A stretch of DNA of 54,642 bases from Lactifluus volemus (taxonomy: Eukaryota > Basidiomycota > Agaricomycetes > Russulales > Russulaceae). The DNA is taken from contig WTXI01000246.1 in assembly GCA_022376515.1 (NCBI GenBank), positions 1-54,642 on the forward strand, written 5' to 3'. Below are positions 10,946 through 23,649 of the stretch, piece by piece. Every line of letters starts with the position of its first letter. Position 1 is the first letter of the stretch. Under the pieces are notes generated by a model, which worked only from the letters and a program-made list of their open reading frames with translations, did no database searches and had not been told where the DNA came from. Both the position numbers and the translations under genes were made by a program.

Positions 10946-13900
10946 ACCGAATATGCTCTATACTTCCTACTTGTCCCTTGTACCTTGACTTTTGCCCGTA
11001 TGTTTCTTCACACCTGTCTTGTATATCGCATAATTTGTTCTCGCTTCTCAAAATACCTTCAAAAAAGATCATACCCTCACTCACACCACCGCCAAGCTTT
11101 AAGGTGAGCAAATGAAAAGAGAGGTTATGCGTGGGGTGATATCTAAGTCTGAGATCTGAGCGTCCGGGTGATTGGACAAAGTTTAACACTGTACGGATGG
11201 CGGAACCTGATAAACACGTCTCTGTTGGCTGTTACCGTACTCTTGGCAATGACGAAGTCCTCGGGACAGTGCAGATCGTGCTGCGCCCACGATAAGCCGA
11301 AGTTATAGTATCTGGTATCACGATACTGCCGTTGATCGAAATCTATATCTGCGCGTCAAAAACTCTAAGAGAGGTGGTTCGATAGGGCTGAAACATGTCC
11401 CAGATATCCAGGTCCCACCTTGGGCGGAGCTCGCTCTAAGACAATCAGCATCGATCTTGTCCACTTTCCATGCATGGGCATAAGTTCAGTCGCGGTCTCG
11501 TGGTTTTTCAATTCCGAAGCCTACTGTAGCAACCATCTCAAACTATAGATCGGATGAGCACTCAGGTTGGAATTTGTACTAGTACAGCCCCCGATGGTGG
11601 CGCAGTTCTGGTCATCGGAATTCAAGAATGAGATCGATGGCATCAATTCAATACCAGAATGCTACGCGTGGGGGTGTTTATTGTTGGTGAGTTGGACGAT
11701 ATGACTCGGACTGCTCGGCACTACGAGGCCGTAGCTTTTATAACCTTCATTTCCATCCATTATCGCAGTTGATCATCAATATCAAGTCAACCCTCTAATT
11801 TTGCTCCCATGTCATTCAGATAGTACGAAGGGGAGAAGATGATGGAGTTACAGCTCCGACATCGGCGGAGTTCTAACGTTCCTACATCATCATCCAAGTT
11901 GTTTGCATTCCATCCATCATCATTGCATCATAGGCTAGGTAAACTACATACACAGTTTGTACCTACACTACAAGTACATACAGTTCCACACGCCATTCAG
12001 AGTTGTATAAATACTTGTTGTGTAGCACACCAATTCTAATAAGCTTTTCACCCACTTCGCGTCTGAGGCGTCTGAGTTTTAATTCCTTGCAATAGAGTAC
12101 TCGGCCTTTACGACCACACCCAGGGTCCTTCTAGCTCGCGTACTAGAGGACAGTGAGGAATATGTCAAGTCTGTCTCGCCTGCGATTCCAGATTCTACGG
12201 TTTCATCCAGACAACCACCCTATCGTTGGCCATACCTCCTCGAAGGGAACACGAAGACGATCTCTAGCCAGAATCTGCGAGACACTCAGCGGCGCAGCGT
12301 AGGGCACCGCCATGCCTGCACATCACATGTGGCCGCATGTAAAAGTGAGGACAGGCTCTTAATATTATTGCCCGCACTGCTGCGTAACCACGGACGTGAC
12401 TGGTCTGGTTCTGTCCGGTGCTGGCGGAAAGAGAAAGAGCAACGGGCCAATGTCTGGATCATGTTGTATTGGATCAGTATCACTGCCGCTCTCCTGCGAG
12501 TGGTAGAGTTTGCCACGGTTCAGCTCAAAGCGCACTAACCGATAAACCGAACTGCATAATTAGCCAGACCACGCCAATCCTTGCATCCATGGACCTTCGA
12601 TGCTATGGTTCGAGCCTTTTGAACGGTTCTCTGTGTCCCTGTAACATGTAATCATAAACGAAAATTGGAGCCTGACCCTGACTGACCTGCCATTTCCACT
12701 GACTCGGAGGCAACTTTCCCGCCGAAGGAATCACTTGTTCAAGGCACACGCCATCCGAGTCACTGCTTGACGCTTCACCACGTGACCGACAATTCAACAT
12801 ACCCGAGGGTAGGGTTGTCCTGTCTTCTAGCTGACTAGCTGCAGTGCCTGTGTGACTGCCGTGTCCTCCGGCTGCCGACAAAACTCGTTTTGGCATCATC
12901 GACGGGGCTAAGCCATACAAACTCTGTGCGGGCGCGGACGGCGTTCTGACCGTGAGTTCTCATGCCAGGTGCAACTTGCCTTGCATGCCCGCTGGCTACC
13001 GACCCCGTGCCGCATCAATGAGCAAGTGCTGTAACGCGTACACGTTATAGGACGTTCGGTGGCATCAAGATCCAATTAATCCATATTAGAAGAAAGCGGC
13101 ATTGGGCCGCCGGGAGCATCGCGGATGAGAGAGAGAGATGGACGATCGATCACTCTTTTCGTTTTCTGTTTTTGTAACTCAATTCTCTCATGAGGCGACG
13201 GATTTCTTACGAGGATTGTGTGTGTCAATTGTCCGTGCAGATGTCAAAAACTCCGGTTCCTCCCTAGTGGGCATGGCTTGGCGTGGGCATGACAGGTGGA
13301 CACCCTGCTTAGCGCTACTAGTACGACAAGAGTAAACTTACTGTACTGTATGATGTGCGTGTGTGAGAACAATAACAACTTTACGACACGTGAGAGTTTC
13401 ACGGTAACCGCCCACGTTGCGATCGTGCTACAGCTTCTTTTCAGTCATCTAATGACACGAGCTGTAGTCCTGGCCCCAAGGGCCCCAACCTTCAAGTTGG
13501 CTCCGTGCGCGTGGCTGAAACTTTTTCGTGTCGGGCGTCCTGGTCGGGGGTAAGTCGGCCGTGCTCGACCATATTCGAGGGTTGAACGTTGAACAATCAA
13601 TTATTAATAATTGCCTCTGATGGTCAGGGAAAACGAATCACGAAATCGACCACGAGAAATCCAGTATCGTCGAATCCCTTCATTTCTTTTCGTGGCGTTT
13701 GGTACAAAGTTAAAGTTTAAACGAACTCTTTTAATGATAAAACAAAATCAAGGGGCGGTGAGAAACAAGCGATGTTCCAAAAGTAACAAAGTGAGTGAGA
13801 ATGATGTAAGCTCGGCACTGCTCGGATCGGTATCGAGGTACTGTACTGTATACTCAGACGGATGTTGAATTGGAAAAAATTGGCCCGACAAAGAATGTCT

Positions 13901-14947
13901 GAGATTATTCGCGTTCGCTTGCAAAGTTGTGCCTGTTAATGAGCCGATTGAGCCGATTGACAAGAACACAAATGAACAATCTCTTGTGACAGTCGTCTCT
14001 GTTATGAGAATGGGCCTTTTTGGTCGCTTCCGGAGCGGCAGAATTTTCCCCTTTCAGCCAGGTCCTCGGCTTTGTTTGGGGCCTCAGGCGCCTCTTCACT
14101 ATAATCTGATTCTATTGTTGGTGACAGGACCGAGGCGCACGTTAGATTTGGGGGTGTGGTGTCGCCAACGCTTCTCTGAGATGGACAGAACTGGACGCCC
14201 AGGCACAGACGCACGACAGAGTTCCCCGCCTGTCAAACAAAGTGTGTGTGATGCCAGGTGTTTCTCTGCGAGGGAGTCAGGTTGCGGTGGACCTCGTCAA
14301 CGGATCAGTTAATGACAGTGACACTTGGCACAACTCCTAGTTCAGACTCTGCACATCAACACCGTCCATGGAATTATCTAAGCATCTCGCAGTGAACTGA
14401 TGCACCCCGACTGGCATCAGTCGGCAGGCGTGACAAGCTGCACTTTTGTGATTTCGCTATATAACTTCTACCAAAGGAACACACAAGGTTGTGGTGCTGG
14501 ATGAGTTTTGTGGTGATTGAGCTAGAATTGAATGATCCATTGAGGAAACCTGATCCGCGTAGGAACCAGGGATAGTAGCATTCGCATTCGGGTATAGAAG
14601 GCCGCCCGATTGGGCTTCCCACAATTCGCACTGTCAACCCTGAGGTCAGTGCGCAAAATGTCAGGGGTATGTCAGGGGTAATCAGGTACAGTAGTCGTTA
14701 ATGTACGTGAAAGTGGGCGTAAAGGGGACGTGGTGATCGTGAAGTGTGTGCTGGGTTTGGCACTTGGGGTTATATGAATAGTGCAGTAGCAAGTGCAGGC
14801 ATGGATTGCGAGTAGAAAAGTTCGTGTAGCGGGAATCTCATGTTCACTGGAGGCGCGAGTATAATGCACAAACTCCCATCAGCATAGAGGCGAGAGCGGA
14901 TCGTCGAGGGCGAGAAAAACGTAAGAACCCGTGTGCATGGGCCCGAG
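10946..14947. other. Four-kilobase gene-poor region
   Basis: No frame in this stretch is long enough or protein-like enough to call. I checked both strands for conserved motifs, tRNA-like boxes and terminal repeats and saw none. Small local repeats occur: gagccgatt twice near 13940 and a gtcaggggta doublet near 14658. AT-rich runs lie around 13595-13615. Part of the left end must be the CK2 beta 3' UTR, and the right end the 3' UTR of the FAD monooxygenase. Confidence 0.4.
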
Positions 14948-16867
14948 TCACGACATGCGCACATGTGCATCGAGGGAGAACATCTCGAGTTGTGTGTTGT
15001 TCTCCCACCGCGTCGCATTAGCACGTTCTTGGAGGAGGCCCCATTGAACCCACCAGTTGTCAGCCGCGTCCTCCGCATCGTATCCAAAGAGCTCGCGATT
15101 GTGATCCCACTGAGCGACAGTGGTGTCGTTGTCGTCGCCCGAAAGTACATCTAGGCCCTGATCGTACCTCGCACGCATCATGGCGTCACGCCGAGTCGCT
15201 TTCTCACCTTCCCGCTCCACCATGAACCAGATGTTACTGATGTCGAGATTACGATTTTTCAGGCAACGCTCCTCGCGTAGGTTCTGGAATGCATACAGAA
15301 ACGACAATATCTGTGCTTCATCGCGCAAGTGCGAGAACAACTTTGCCAGTACCGAGGCATCTTCCATGTTCATACTCGGGCCGTAGACATTACCGAGCTA
15401 AGAAAATTGGTCAGAGACAACTACCTAGAGTATGTATATAGAGGGCAGAAGCAGCAACGTACTGGATACGGATGTGCGGCGGACCCGAGGAGTACAAGGC
15501 GGCCAGTACTGTGCACCCAGTCTTCGGGGAAGTCGCATTCTATCACCCGTATTCGGGCAGGCCTTGATAGTCGTGCCAATTTTTGAATTCTGTGCAAATA
15601 CAAGGTGATGAATATTCAGTTTTTTTCGCTAGGTGGAAAGCTTGGAGACTTGCCGTGGCTCAGCTCCCACTACATAAGGCGCAAACTGTTCGGGAGTCAA
15701 GATGTCGTTCCAATCAGTTTTGGCGCCATCGTCGAGCATGTAGAAATAGCAGGCCAAGTCTTGAGATGGTCCCTGAATGCCTCTGAGTTGTGAAGGAGTA
15801 GAATAAAAGAGCTATGACCCACGATGGGGAAGCAGATCAATGCTCGCTCATGGCCAAACCACGTCCATTGTGTGTCCTTGAAGTCCGGTCTGATCAGACT
15901 ATTGCGGAAAACAAGACGATACTGACCTGCTCTTGCTGCAATATTGAACGCAGTTCCGGATCGGCATAGATACGATCTGCCGGTATTACGGAACTAATGC
16001 ACAAATGTCATGAGGAAGCGGGCAGAATGTAATAAGGACAAATGCGCACTTGAACAACATGGCACCGGAGCCTTTTAGGGAATAGTGAGGATCAAAAGTT
16101 TTGCGGCATATCCCTTGACTGCCGTCCGCTCCGACAATGATGTCTGCTTGTAAGACCTCTCCAGAGGCCAACCGCACTGAGCGACAATCCTGGGCGATCT
16201 CCACCACTTCTGCGTTCGTTCTGGCTTCTGCACCGAGCTCACGAGCTGTTTCTACCAACAATTGCCGGACGTCGCATTGCTAGAAAGGGATATATTCAAG
16301 AACGTGACGCGTAGGTCGCGATGAGAAACACGCACATACGAAGCCATGAACTCGCCACCGGCCTCCTCAAGCATCTCGCGTTCCCAGCAATGGGTGCCAA
16401 GGAGGTATCCTGACTCAACTGATCCGATGTTAAGGTGAGAGAAGGGAGAACGAGAAGATCAGGACGTACATCTAGATAGAACGATGCGATCGAGGACGGA
16501 GCAGATTTTGGAAAGCTGTTCACGCATGCCCCAGTAGTTGAATATTTTGGTCATGTTAGGTGACAAGCGGATTCCGCGGTGCTTGCCCGACTGTAGGAGA
16601 CTTGGATAAGCAAGACGAAAGGGAAGGATGATTGTGCGCACGCCAATAAAATCGGGACACTTTTCTAAGAGAGTGACCTGATGTCCTACCCGTCGCAACG
16701 CGACTGCACAAGCGAGACCACCAATACCACCACCAATGACGAGGAAATGGATCTGGAGGGTTGCTTTCTTGGCAGATTGATGAGTACGCGCCTGGGAATG
16801 ATATCAGGTGGGATGAGAGGTGAAAAGAAAAGCGATATACGGGGTGAGGGATTCGAGACTTATTCAT
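14948..16867 (-). CDS. FAD-dependent aromatic-ring monooxygenase (salicylate hydroxylase-like)
   Basis: The gene reads on - from ATG at 16867. The tiny first exon (16867-16841) joins an exon carrying the Rossmann dinucleotide motif LVIGGGIGGLACAV. Then follow GIRLSPNMTKIFNYWG, the DG motif IIVGADGSQG (about 16120) and a C-terminal FAD-contact block reading LLGSAAHPYP (about 15480). MEDASVLAKLFSHL and an Arg-rich helical tail end at 14948. The family is flavoprotein hydroxylases that use NAD(P)H and O2 to hydroxylate aromatic acids. The substrate cannot be read from sequence. There are about ten exons. One intron near 15590-15650 appears to use a GC donor (GCAAGT). The last motif usually reads GDAAHP or GEAAHP; here the acidic residue is serine. 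One exon boundary near 15790-15830 is uncertain. Confidence 0.82.
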
Positions 16868-19141
16868 GGTTCGAAGGAGGGGGAAAGGACGAGGAGAGAC
16901 GGTAAATGGGAATCGGGAACCATCTCTCGGGGCGCATATATTTCACACGACAGGGGTAAGTCTTCTTGTTCAAACTCCGGGTCAATTAACACCGGTCGTA
17001 ATTTACGGTGTGCAAGTTACGACACCGTCCACATGGTTTTTCTTTTCCTATCCGTCGTGCTTTTTCTGGACTTTCCGTGCCGGTTGGTGTCGATCGCCTT
17101 CTCTTTGTGTATACGATCCGCAACATGAAAGACATACATTTTCGCTCATAGAAAGTATGTTTTTCGCACACTGTTTCACCACAACTTCGATGCTCTGGCA
17201 TGACCGCGTGACCATACAGTTCGCACTGTCCCCATGGACCGAACTTTAGGATTGTTAGCTCCTATGCTGTATCTTATACTCGCAAGGGCATATAACATGT
17301 GTTTTGAATTTACAGGTAGGTGTGGTGAAAACTGGTCAAAGGTCATAATTGAACTTTAGGGTACCAAAGTTACTCAACAACTTGATCTTATCTAAGTCAC
17401 GTGATGACATATTTACCGCGCTGGTACGGTGACGGTCCGGACTCCGGAGCGATCCCCTTTGCATGTGGGAATGGAACAATCAAAAAGCAAAAAGCAAAAA
17501 AAGAACCACCCGATGACCTAACTAACTCCCCACTACATCACCCTACCCTTGTGTCCTCTTTAGCTCTTCTTCCAGACTGCTCCCTCAGGGCTCTGCCCCC
17601 AGAATTATTTTTTCCCATGACATCCTATTACGCCCAGATCAAGATTTATGCGCACCACTACTTGCTGACGCAATCCAGATTCTGGACACGTCACAAATCA
17701 GACGTTTTCAGGGATGCCGTCAATGCGGTGGGTCTCTGTAAACTTGACGCACGTTTCAAGCGGTCGAATCGCGAAGGAGATAGGACATGCGGTCAGTTCT
17801 TCCTCCCATTCCGGGAGGTCCGTTGGTAGAAACGCATTCGGGTGAAATTCCGGGTTGAATGGTGCCGAAATCAAAGGACAGTCTTCCAATCTGTCACAAG
17901 GTCAATCTGCACATTATTTCTAGACACAGTTAGATAGAACAGCTCAATCGCTTGCTGCCGGCAGATGTCGAAGCACGTGAGGGCACAAATAAAAGCCCCC
18001 AGATGGTTCCAGGGATGCACTCAAACCAAATCCAGAATACGGCTGTCAAAGGACATTGTGCCAATTTTATTATCCCCGTTGGGATCTGACAATCAGAGGA
18101 TGCTATATTCAGCCCGTGAAAGGCACACATTTGACAAATCCGTCGATTCATTCAAGTTCATTGAAGTCTTCAAGATCCCAGGCACGCGCCACCTCTCGTT
18201 TCTAACTTGAAGCAAACAGACACCTCTGAACGATTTGTAATGTGCTCATCTCCACCAGGAAAAAATTTGATTCGCTAGCTCACAGTGCCGTATGGCGCAG
18301 AGGATAGATACAGCCATGTTGCCCTTGACTTAAGGATCATAAGAGGTTGAATCCCGGCCTCTAACGTATTTACCGGACCGGGCCGGTACTTACTGAATCC
18401 GGTGGCGGTGCGTCAGACATCAAACCAACGACAATTCCTCAAATTGCAATTCGTCGACAAATGAGACATGGCAACGACTAACATTAACTTACATTTTAAT
18501 TAAAAAAACGCTGGGGAGGTTTTCTACCATCTTCTCCCCTTCCTCTCCGAAAGACAGAGGGGAAGGCGATGACACCCAAAGACCGTCATCCCCCGGGAGG
18601 AGTCGGAGGACGTCGGAGAATCCCGGGTTCTGTTTCGGCGTGGGTGTAGACTGCTTACTTTGGAAAAATAAATTAGCAACATACTGTAGGCTTTTTGCGA
18701 CTCCAATGTTATGAAATTGGTGGTGCACACCTAGGTGGAAACTCAAATCTCTGAACGCAGTTGGAAGATCCTCGTTACGCCACATCCTGCTAGTACCACC
18801 ATTACTTACAGTTAGAGACCCAGTTTCCCTCCGGCTATATCGTACATTCAATATTAGATATTGTACGCCACAATAGGGTGAGCAGTGCCACCCTGGCAAC
18901 ACATGAGGTAAAATAGACGTACGTAAAGCAACTCGGCTCCGCGGAAGTGCGTGGAGAGGGTTATAACCTTGTATAGCACGTGGGTGGTGGAATGGAAGAG
19001 AAGGTAGAAGTGAGACCCGACCGACGTGCGCACTATCGATATATCTGAGCGTGCCCTGATTTTAGTATTACGGGCCAAGAATGCTGTTTCCAGCGATTGA
19101 TATACACTGGAGACGCGGTGACTCACGACTTTCGATACCAA
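16868..19141. other. Intergenic region before the tandem duplication
   Basis: The longest frame is 142 codons on + at 17401-17829, with no recognisable domain and ordinary composition, so I do not call it a gene. A tRNA-like sequence lies at 18285-18365. On -, 18660-18495 is G/C-rich sequence ending in a T run, possibly a short non-autonomous repeat. Nothing else could be identified. Confidence 0.4.
18285..18365 (+). other. tRNA-like sequence, possible tRNA pseudogene or SINE head
   Basis: A near-perfect internal promoter A box (tggcgcagagg, 18293-18303) is followed 42 bp later by a B-box-like ggttgaatccc (18345-18355) that lacks one base of the consensus. An acceptor stem cannot be formed, and the anticodon arm is poor, so this is not a working tRNA. 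It may be a decayed tRNA or the RNA polymerase III head of a SINE. Confidence 0.3.
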
Positions 19142-20330
19142 TCTTTTGCGTTTTTGGGGGTCATCGGTACTGCCACCCTTGTCTAACTTTATGTATATGT
19201 GACGTTGTCCCAGGAATAGTACGCCTCTGCAAAGCCCACTCTAGCGCATACAACCGAGGTCCCAGTGTGGTGGTACCACCCATGATCCGCGGTGCTCATT
19301 CCGGCACTCCCAAACCGATGCGGCACCACTTCGACGCTGTATTGTCGCACAAACGAGGCAAACAAACAATAAAACAGATCGGGGGTATTAGTACCCCATG
19401 GTTCCCGGTTGAAATAATAGCACACAACTTCTTAATGATCACGCTGGTTCATCTTGTCGTAGTTCCATGCTTGTCCTTTTCCGTTCGCTCTGGGCGTTGG
19501 TCAAAGTCTGGATTGTGTGCCACAAGGCTACTACCTCTTTGCTCTGCTGATGTGACATGTGTCCTGACGCCACTTCGGCACGATACCTTTCCGCCTCGGA
19601 CTTGGCACCGATCTCTGCGGCCTCGTGCCACACACGTTTATTGCTTTTTTTGCATCTGCTACGCGCCTCGTGTTTCCGGGTTGCGTTTCTAATCATAGCG
19701 TACCTCATGTCCTCTCCGTTCTTAATATGGTCGTGACTTGTCTCGGACCGCGGACTGTGCCTCACTCTACACCCAAACTTTTAGGCTTTATTTTTAATCT
19801 CTTTCGAAGAGAGCATGAAGTTCTTTACCCTTCGATTTGTAGTATACGTGTTCGTATCCGCTAGGTCCGGAGCGTTACCTTCGCGCTCACACTCCGCACA
19901 TCGGTACTCCAGGTTATCTCCCCTCTAAGCTTTGGTATGAGGACACTAAATATTCGGTTCGATGACTCTCGGCATCGCAGCAACGCGTTCACGTTCTGGT
20001 GTTCTCGCGTTCCGTCACATCCATCAAGCCTGCCTTATCGCAGTCTCTCCCACTCCCATCTCTTCGATTTCTCATACTCACTCGAACTCATGCACATGTC
20101 CTAGAGTACAGTATAAGCGTGCAGCGGGACGCAGGTGAGAGTTGGAGTTCAACAGACGCCAGATAGTCGGGAGAAGGCAGCGTCGCCGTAAGAGTAAGGC
20201 TCTTCCAAGACAACCATTTAGAGGCGATCGTAGTTGGGTAAACGAGGCAAGAAGCTTGCGGCGATTCTTTGCTATATAGCAGGGTCTTCAATGCCGTTTG
20301 GACTCGTACCAGCGCATGGCAGGTATCAGT

Positions 20331-20737
20331 GGACACATTCAGTTCGGATGTGAAGACAAAAATTAGAACTAAAACGCACATTCACGCTCAGTAGGTCTCC
20401 ATTAGGTGCTCGTGCACGCTCTTTCGAGAAAAGAGAAATCAAGATGTTTGGAACGGCACGATGTGCAACACGCCAGCAGAGATGAAGTCAAAAGCGTAGG
20501 GCACGGAGCTGTAACTCAGACAAGGAAGTAAATAGGTTTGGTGCGTTGCATGGAGTTGAGCCCGATTCGGAGGCGTAAAAGTGGTCGTAGCCAATGTAGT
20601 GCGGGACGGGTCAGAGGGTATGGCTTGCACCGTGACGCCAGTGATCTCGGATCGTTGTTGAGATTTCAAGGATAGTGGGGTGAGATTAGTAGGCAAGGAA
20701 GGAACAGAACAAGGCAAAAGAAAAACGCGAGATTCCA
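20331..20737 (+). repeat. Older internal repeat, block 1
   Basis: Two blocks here (20331-20525 and 20565-20737) match 23650-23852 and 24288-24456 in the same order and orientation, at clearly lower identity than the 6-kb duplication. The counterparts in the distal copy are 26884-27080 and 27110-27288. No coding function is evident. Confidence 0.75.
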
Positions 20738-21800
20738 AGGTCAGCGGCTACGATGACCTTTACACTGCATATGGGGATATGATGGACGTTCAGGAACATT
20801 CGTTCCTCACCTCGCTTGTGATGACGTTGCGTACCGCTGTGTCGAACGGGAAAGAGGAAGGTGGAGTGGTAAGTGGAAAGCAAGGGATGACGACGGCAGG
20901 AGCTACGATGACTGGCTATCATGATGCAAAGCTACCTCTCTATCGTTTCGAAAGAGCTCGACTTGTTCTCGTGACGGTGCTCTTCCCTTCTCATAGAATG
21001 AAGCAGGCGAACGTACAAAATGAACACAGTTGTGGTCTAGTGAGCTACGTAGGTACAAGTTCAACGAATGAAGATGTAAATAACGTGGGATCAAAAATGA
21101 GATGATAGGATGGGAGAGGGCATGAGGACCCCAAGAAGATGTGGTGCGACACAAGAACATCCGAGACAAGGGCGCAAGCCGAGAATTCAGCAGTAATAAA
21201 ACAAATCAGGACATGGCACAAGGTGCAGGACGCATTTAGACACAGGAAGAGACAAAAAGAGAGACTAAGAGGGAAGGCACAGAGGAATCCCTATTTAAAT
21301 GTCTAGAGGATCGATGCGATGCAACTGCTGCAACCATGCTATCAAGTTCGCGGTGTAAAGAGGGGGACATGGTGGATATAGTGTCGTTCGACACAGGAAT
21401 AAGCAAAGGCCACAAATCCGGTGATATAAACCACACTGAGGATGACGGTGCAAAGGCGAAAGGGGGACGAGACCCGGATGCCTGATGGGCATGACAGCAC
21501 ATTTACTTCGATATGTTCTTCTGTGATAAGGTCACCCGTTCCAAGTCTACACACATACCGTGACTTTGAGGTGGCGAGGGTAAGCATTGCAAGGGAAGCG
21601 GTAGGAGCGGCAATGCTGAGACACTAAAATCGCTGCAGGTAGGGGATAAGGCAGTGGTGCGGAGGGCGAGTGACTGCGGTGCCAGTGAGGAGGGCGAGAA
21701 AGGGGGAGTGATGGCTCGCAATGGCGGTGACAGAGATGCGCCACAGAGGCGGAGGCGGAGGCGACAGTAGTGACGCGACGTCGCCCCCCAACGGCACGTG

Positions 21801-22394
21801 CCGGTCACGGTACTTTTTTTTTTTTTTTGAAATCTGCATTTATAAAGTGCAAGATGTTTACTACCAACAAAGACGTGCTCGACTGTCACCACAATGAACA
21901 ACAATCTAGGTACTAGGGTGTGTGTGTAGCATGTATTTAATATGGAAATTGAGCATGGGAGGCAGGAGGGGATGGTGGGCGTGTGGCTTGGGCGTGCGCC
22001 CGCTGTGTCTAGCCATGGTCCTCGGGGGGTGGGTCTTGTCTTCGTGGCCTGATGCAGGCCTGTGAATCTTCGATGAAATTGGCAAAGGCTTCTCCGCCTT
22101 CCTTGGTGCCAAAGAGTATGAAGGGGGAGATGTATTGGTCCGCGCTGCGGAGGTGTCGGTCACGCGTGTCTTGAAAGAGGGCACAGTGGAAGATGACATG
22201 GGAAGGGGTCTGCAGGGCTACTCTGCCGCACTGGCAGCCGTGTGGGTCGGGGGCGCGTGGGCGGTGATGGGCGTTGTATTCCCCTGTAAATGCGTGTTCA
22301 GTAAGGAGTCTGATGGCAGTGCAAAAAACTGCCCGGGGAGCTTTGGCAATTCCAATCATGAAGTCCGGGGGCGCACCCGAACCGGTCACGGTAC
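21801..22394 (-). mobile_element. 5'-truncated LINE (non-LTR retrotransposon) with 13-bp target-site duplication
   Basis: The insert is flanked by identical CCGGTCACGGTAC at 21801-21813 and 22382-22394. Next to the left repeat is a run of 15 T (21814-21828), which is the poly(A) tail of an element on -. The - strand reads from 22381 to a stop at 22009 as the C-terminal end of a reverse-transcriptase polyprotein, including the Cys/His cluster HGCQCGRVALQTPSHVIFHC common after the RNase H region of fungal LINEs. The 5' part, including the whole reverse transcriptase, is missing, so this copy cannot move itself. The homologous position in the distal duplicate (28430-28442) has one CCGGTCACGGTAC and no insert. 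Confidence 0.9.
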
Positions 22395-23193
22395 CATTAT
22401 TTTCTATCAAACAGCGATTTCGTTTTGTCGGCTATCACTCGAGGACTCGCCACCATTTCATTTTCGTTACCGGATCAACTGTGACGACGGTCGACCATAT
22501 CTCCCCTCAGGCACCTTGATTTTCACCTGTTCTCTGTTATTTTATTTTTTCAGACTCGTGCCCGGCATGGCCAGTGGACTTGAGCTTGAATCAAAACATC
22601 TGGTTTCCTAGCCCCATTCATTCTCGCGATGTTCAACGCTGTGACGGACAGCGTTGCACGACTAGAGAACTAGAGATGTTGTTAAGGAAACGCCACCCTC
22701 AATTCTCTCTTCTTCGGGTCTCGCGTTCGCGTCCGTCTCTTGTTGCAACTTCTAATAAACTGCCCCTGACCCTCTGATTTATCGGGGAGATTTATGTCAT
22801 TTCCTTGACTAGAGACAGTCGTTGTCACAGCTCTTGTTAACATGCGTTGGGCTCGTGTTGTAGCGGGTTGCTCTGTGGCGGGACTGGGGATAGTGTCATC
22901 CCACACCGGCAAGATTGAACCTGTGTACTCCACACATAAGAACTCGAGTTGCTTCCGATGACCTTCCTCATCCTCTCCTTCGTTCACTTCCTCCTCTTTC
23001 ATAGGTGTGCATAGTACTTTCACTTATTGTCACCATCGCCCTTCTAACTTGATATTCCCCCAGGTGTTTGTTTGGGTAGCCAGGTCGCAACCCTCGATCA
23101 CCTTTCCTTCAACCTTGAAGCACACCCAACAGCCTGAGGCCGGACCTCCCTGATTTCTTAACACGACTATCATATCACTCCCCCTTGACGAAA

Positions 23194-23526
23194 ATGTTGT
23201 TCTTCAAATTCGGGATTGCTCTTCTCGCTCCTCTCGCCTCGTTGGCTGTGCCGGTCCGGTCTGGTAGCCAGAGCAGGCCACAGAACGTCATCGCCATCTC
23301 CGGTCAAACCATGCCTCTCCTACCGACGACCCGGATCGACTTGCCCTCTTCCGCATCCCACGACAGGCGTCAGATCGGTGGCATAATCTCGTTGGTGCCG
23401 AACCCGGACCCGACTGACGTGGGCTTGTTCGCTGACGTCATCTCGTTGGTGCCGGCCCCGACCGGCCTGACCTCCGAGCCGCCGAACCCTGGCTCGTGCA
23501 ACAGGGGAGGGGTAGCTTTCTGCTGA
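23194..23526 (+). CDS. Small secreted protein, proximal copy, 110 aa
   Basis: An intronless frame from ATG 23194 encodes a clear signal peptide (MLFFKFGIALLAPLASLA, residues 1-18). A Ser/Pro-rich stretch follows, then a dibasic RRQ that could be a Kex2 site, and two imperfect repeats (IISLVPNPDPTDVG and VISLVPAPTGLTS). Near the end is a pair of cysteines eight residues apart, the second being the last residue. The preceding leader is pyrimidine-rich, as in many basidiomycete genes. I do not recognise a family; it could be a secreted effector-like or processed peptide. A near-copy lies at 29227-29568, and a P450 fragment lies 1.5 kb downstream. An antisense frame overlaps it but is broken in this copy. 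Confidence 0.6.
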   Translation: MLFFKFGIALLAPLASLAVPVRSGSQSRPQNVIAISGQTMPLLPTTRIDLPSSASHDRRQIGGIISLVPNPDPTDVGLFADVISLVPAPTGLTSEPPNPGSCNRGGVAFC

Positions 23527-23649
23527 CTCCGCACACCACATCGAGGCTTCAGAATGTTGATCTAGAATAGTCTGCACCCTTTAATTATTATAGTTCAAGT
23601 ACCTGTTTTACCGCCCAGCTGCATAGCCAGCCTTACAGCATGTATTAGT

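Noticed and set aside
17401..17829. 142-codon + frame in the intergenic region
   Set aside because: No domain, no signal peptide, low-quality composition and no splice context; not distinguishable from chance.
19081..19692. 203-codon + frame at the start of the proximal duplicate, and its counterpart at 25463-26116
   Set aside because: In the distal copy the same sequence is fused to P450 exon sequence and has shifted frames. Differences between copies do not respect codons.
22682..23023. 113-codon - strand frame in the proximal duplicate
   Set aside because: A 10-bp deletion breaks it in the distal copy, and it shows no domain. It may be part of a decayed gene, but support is too thin.
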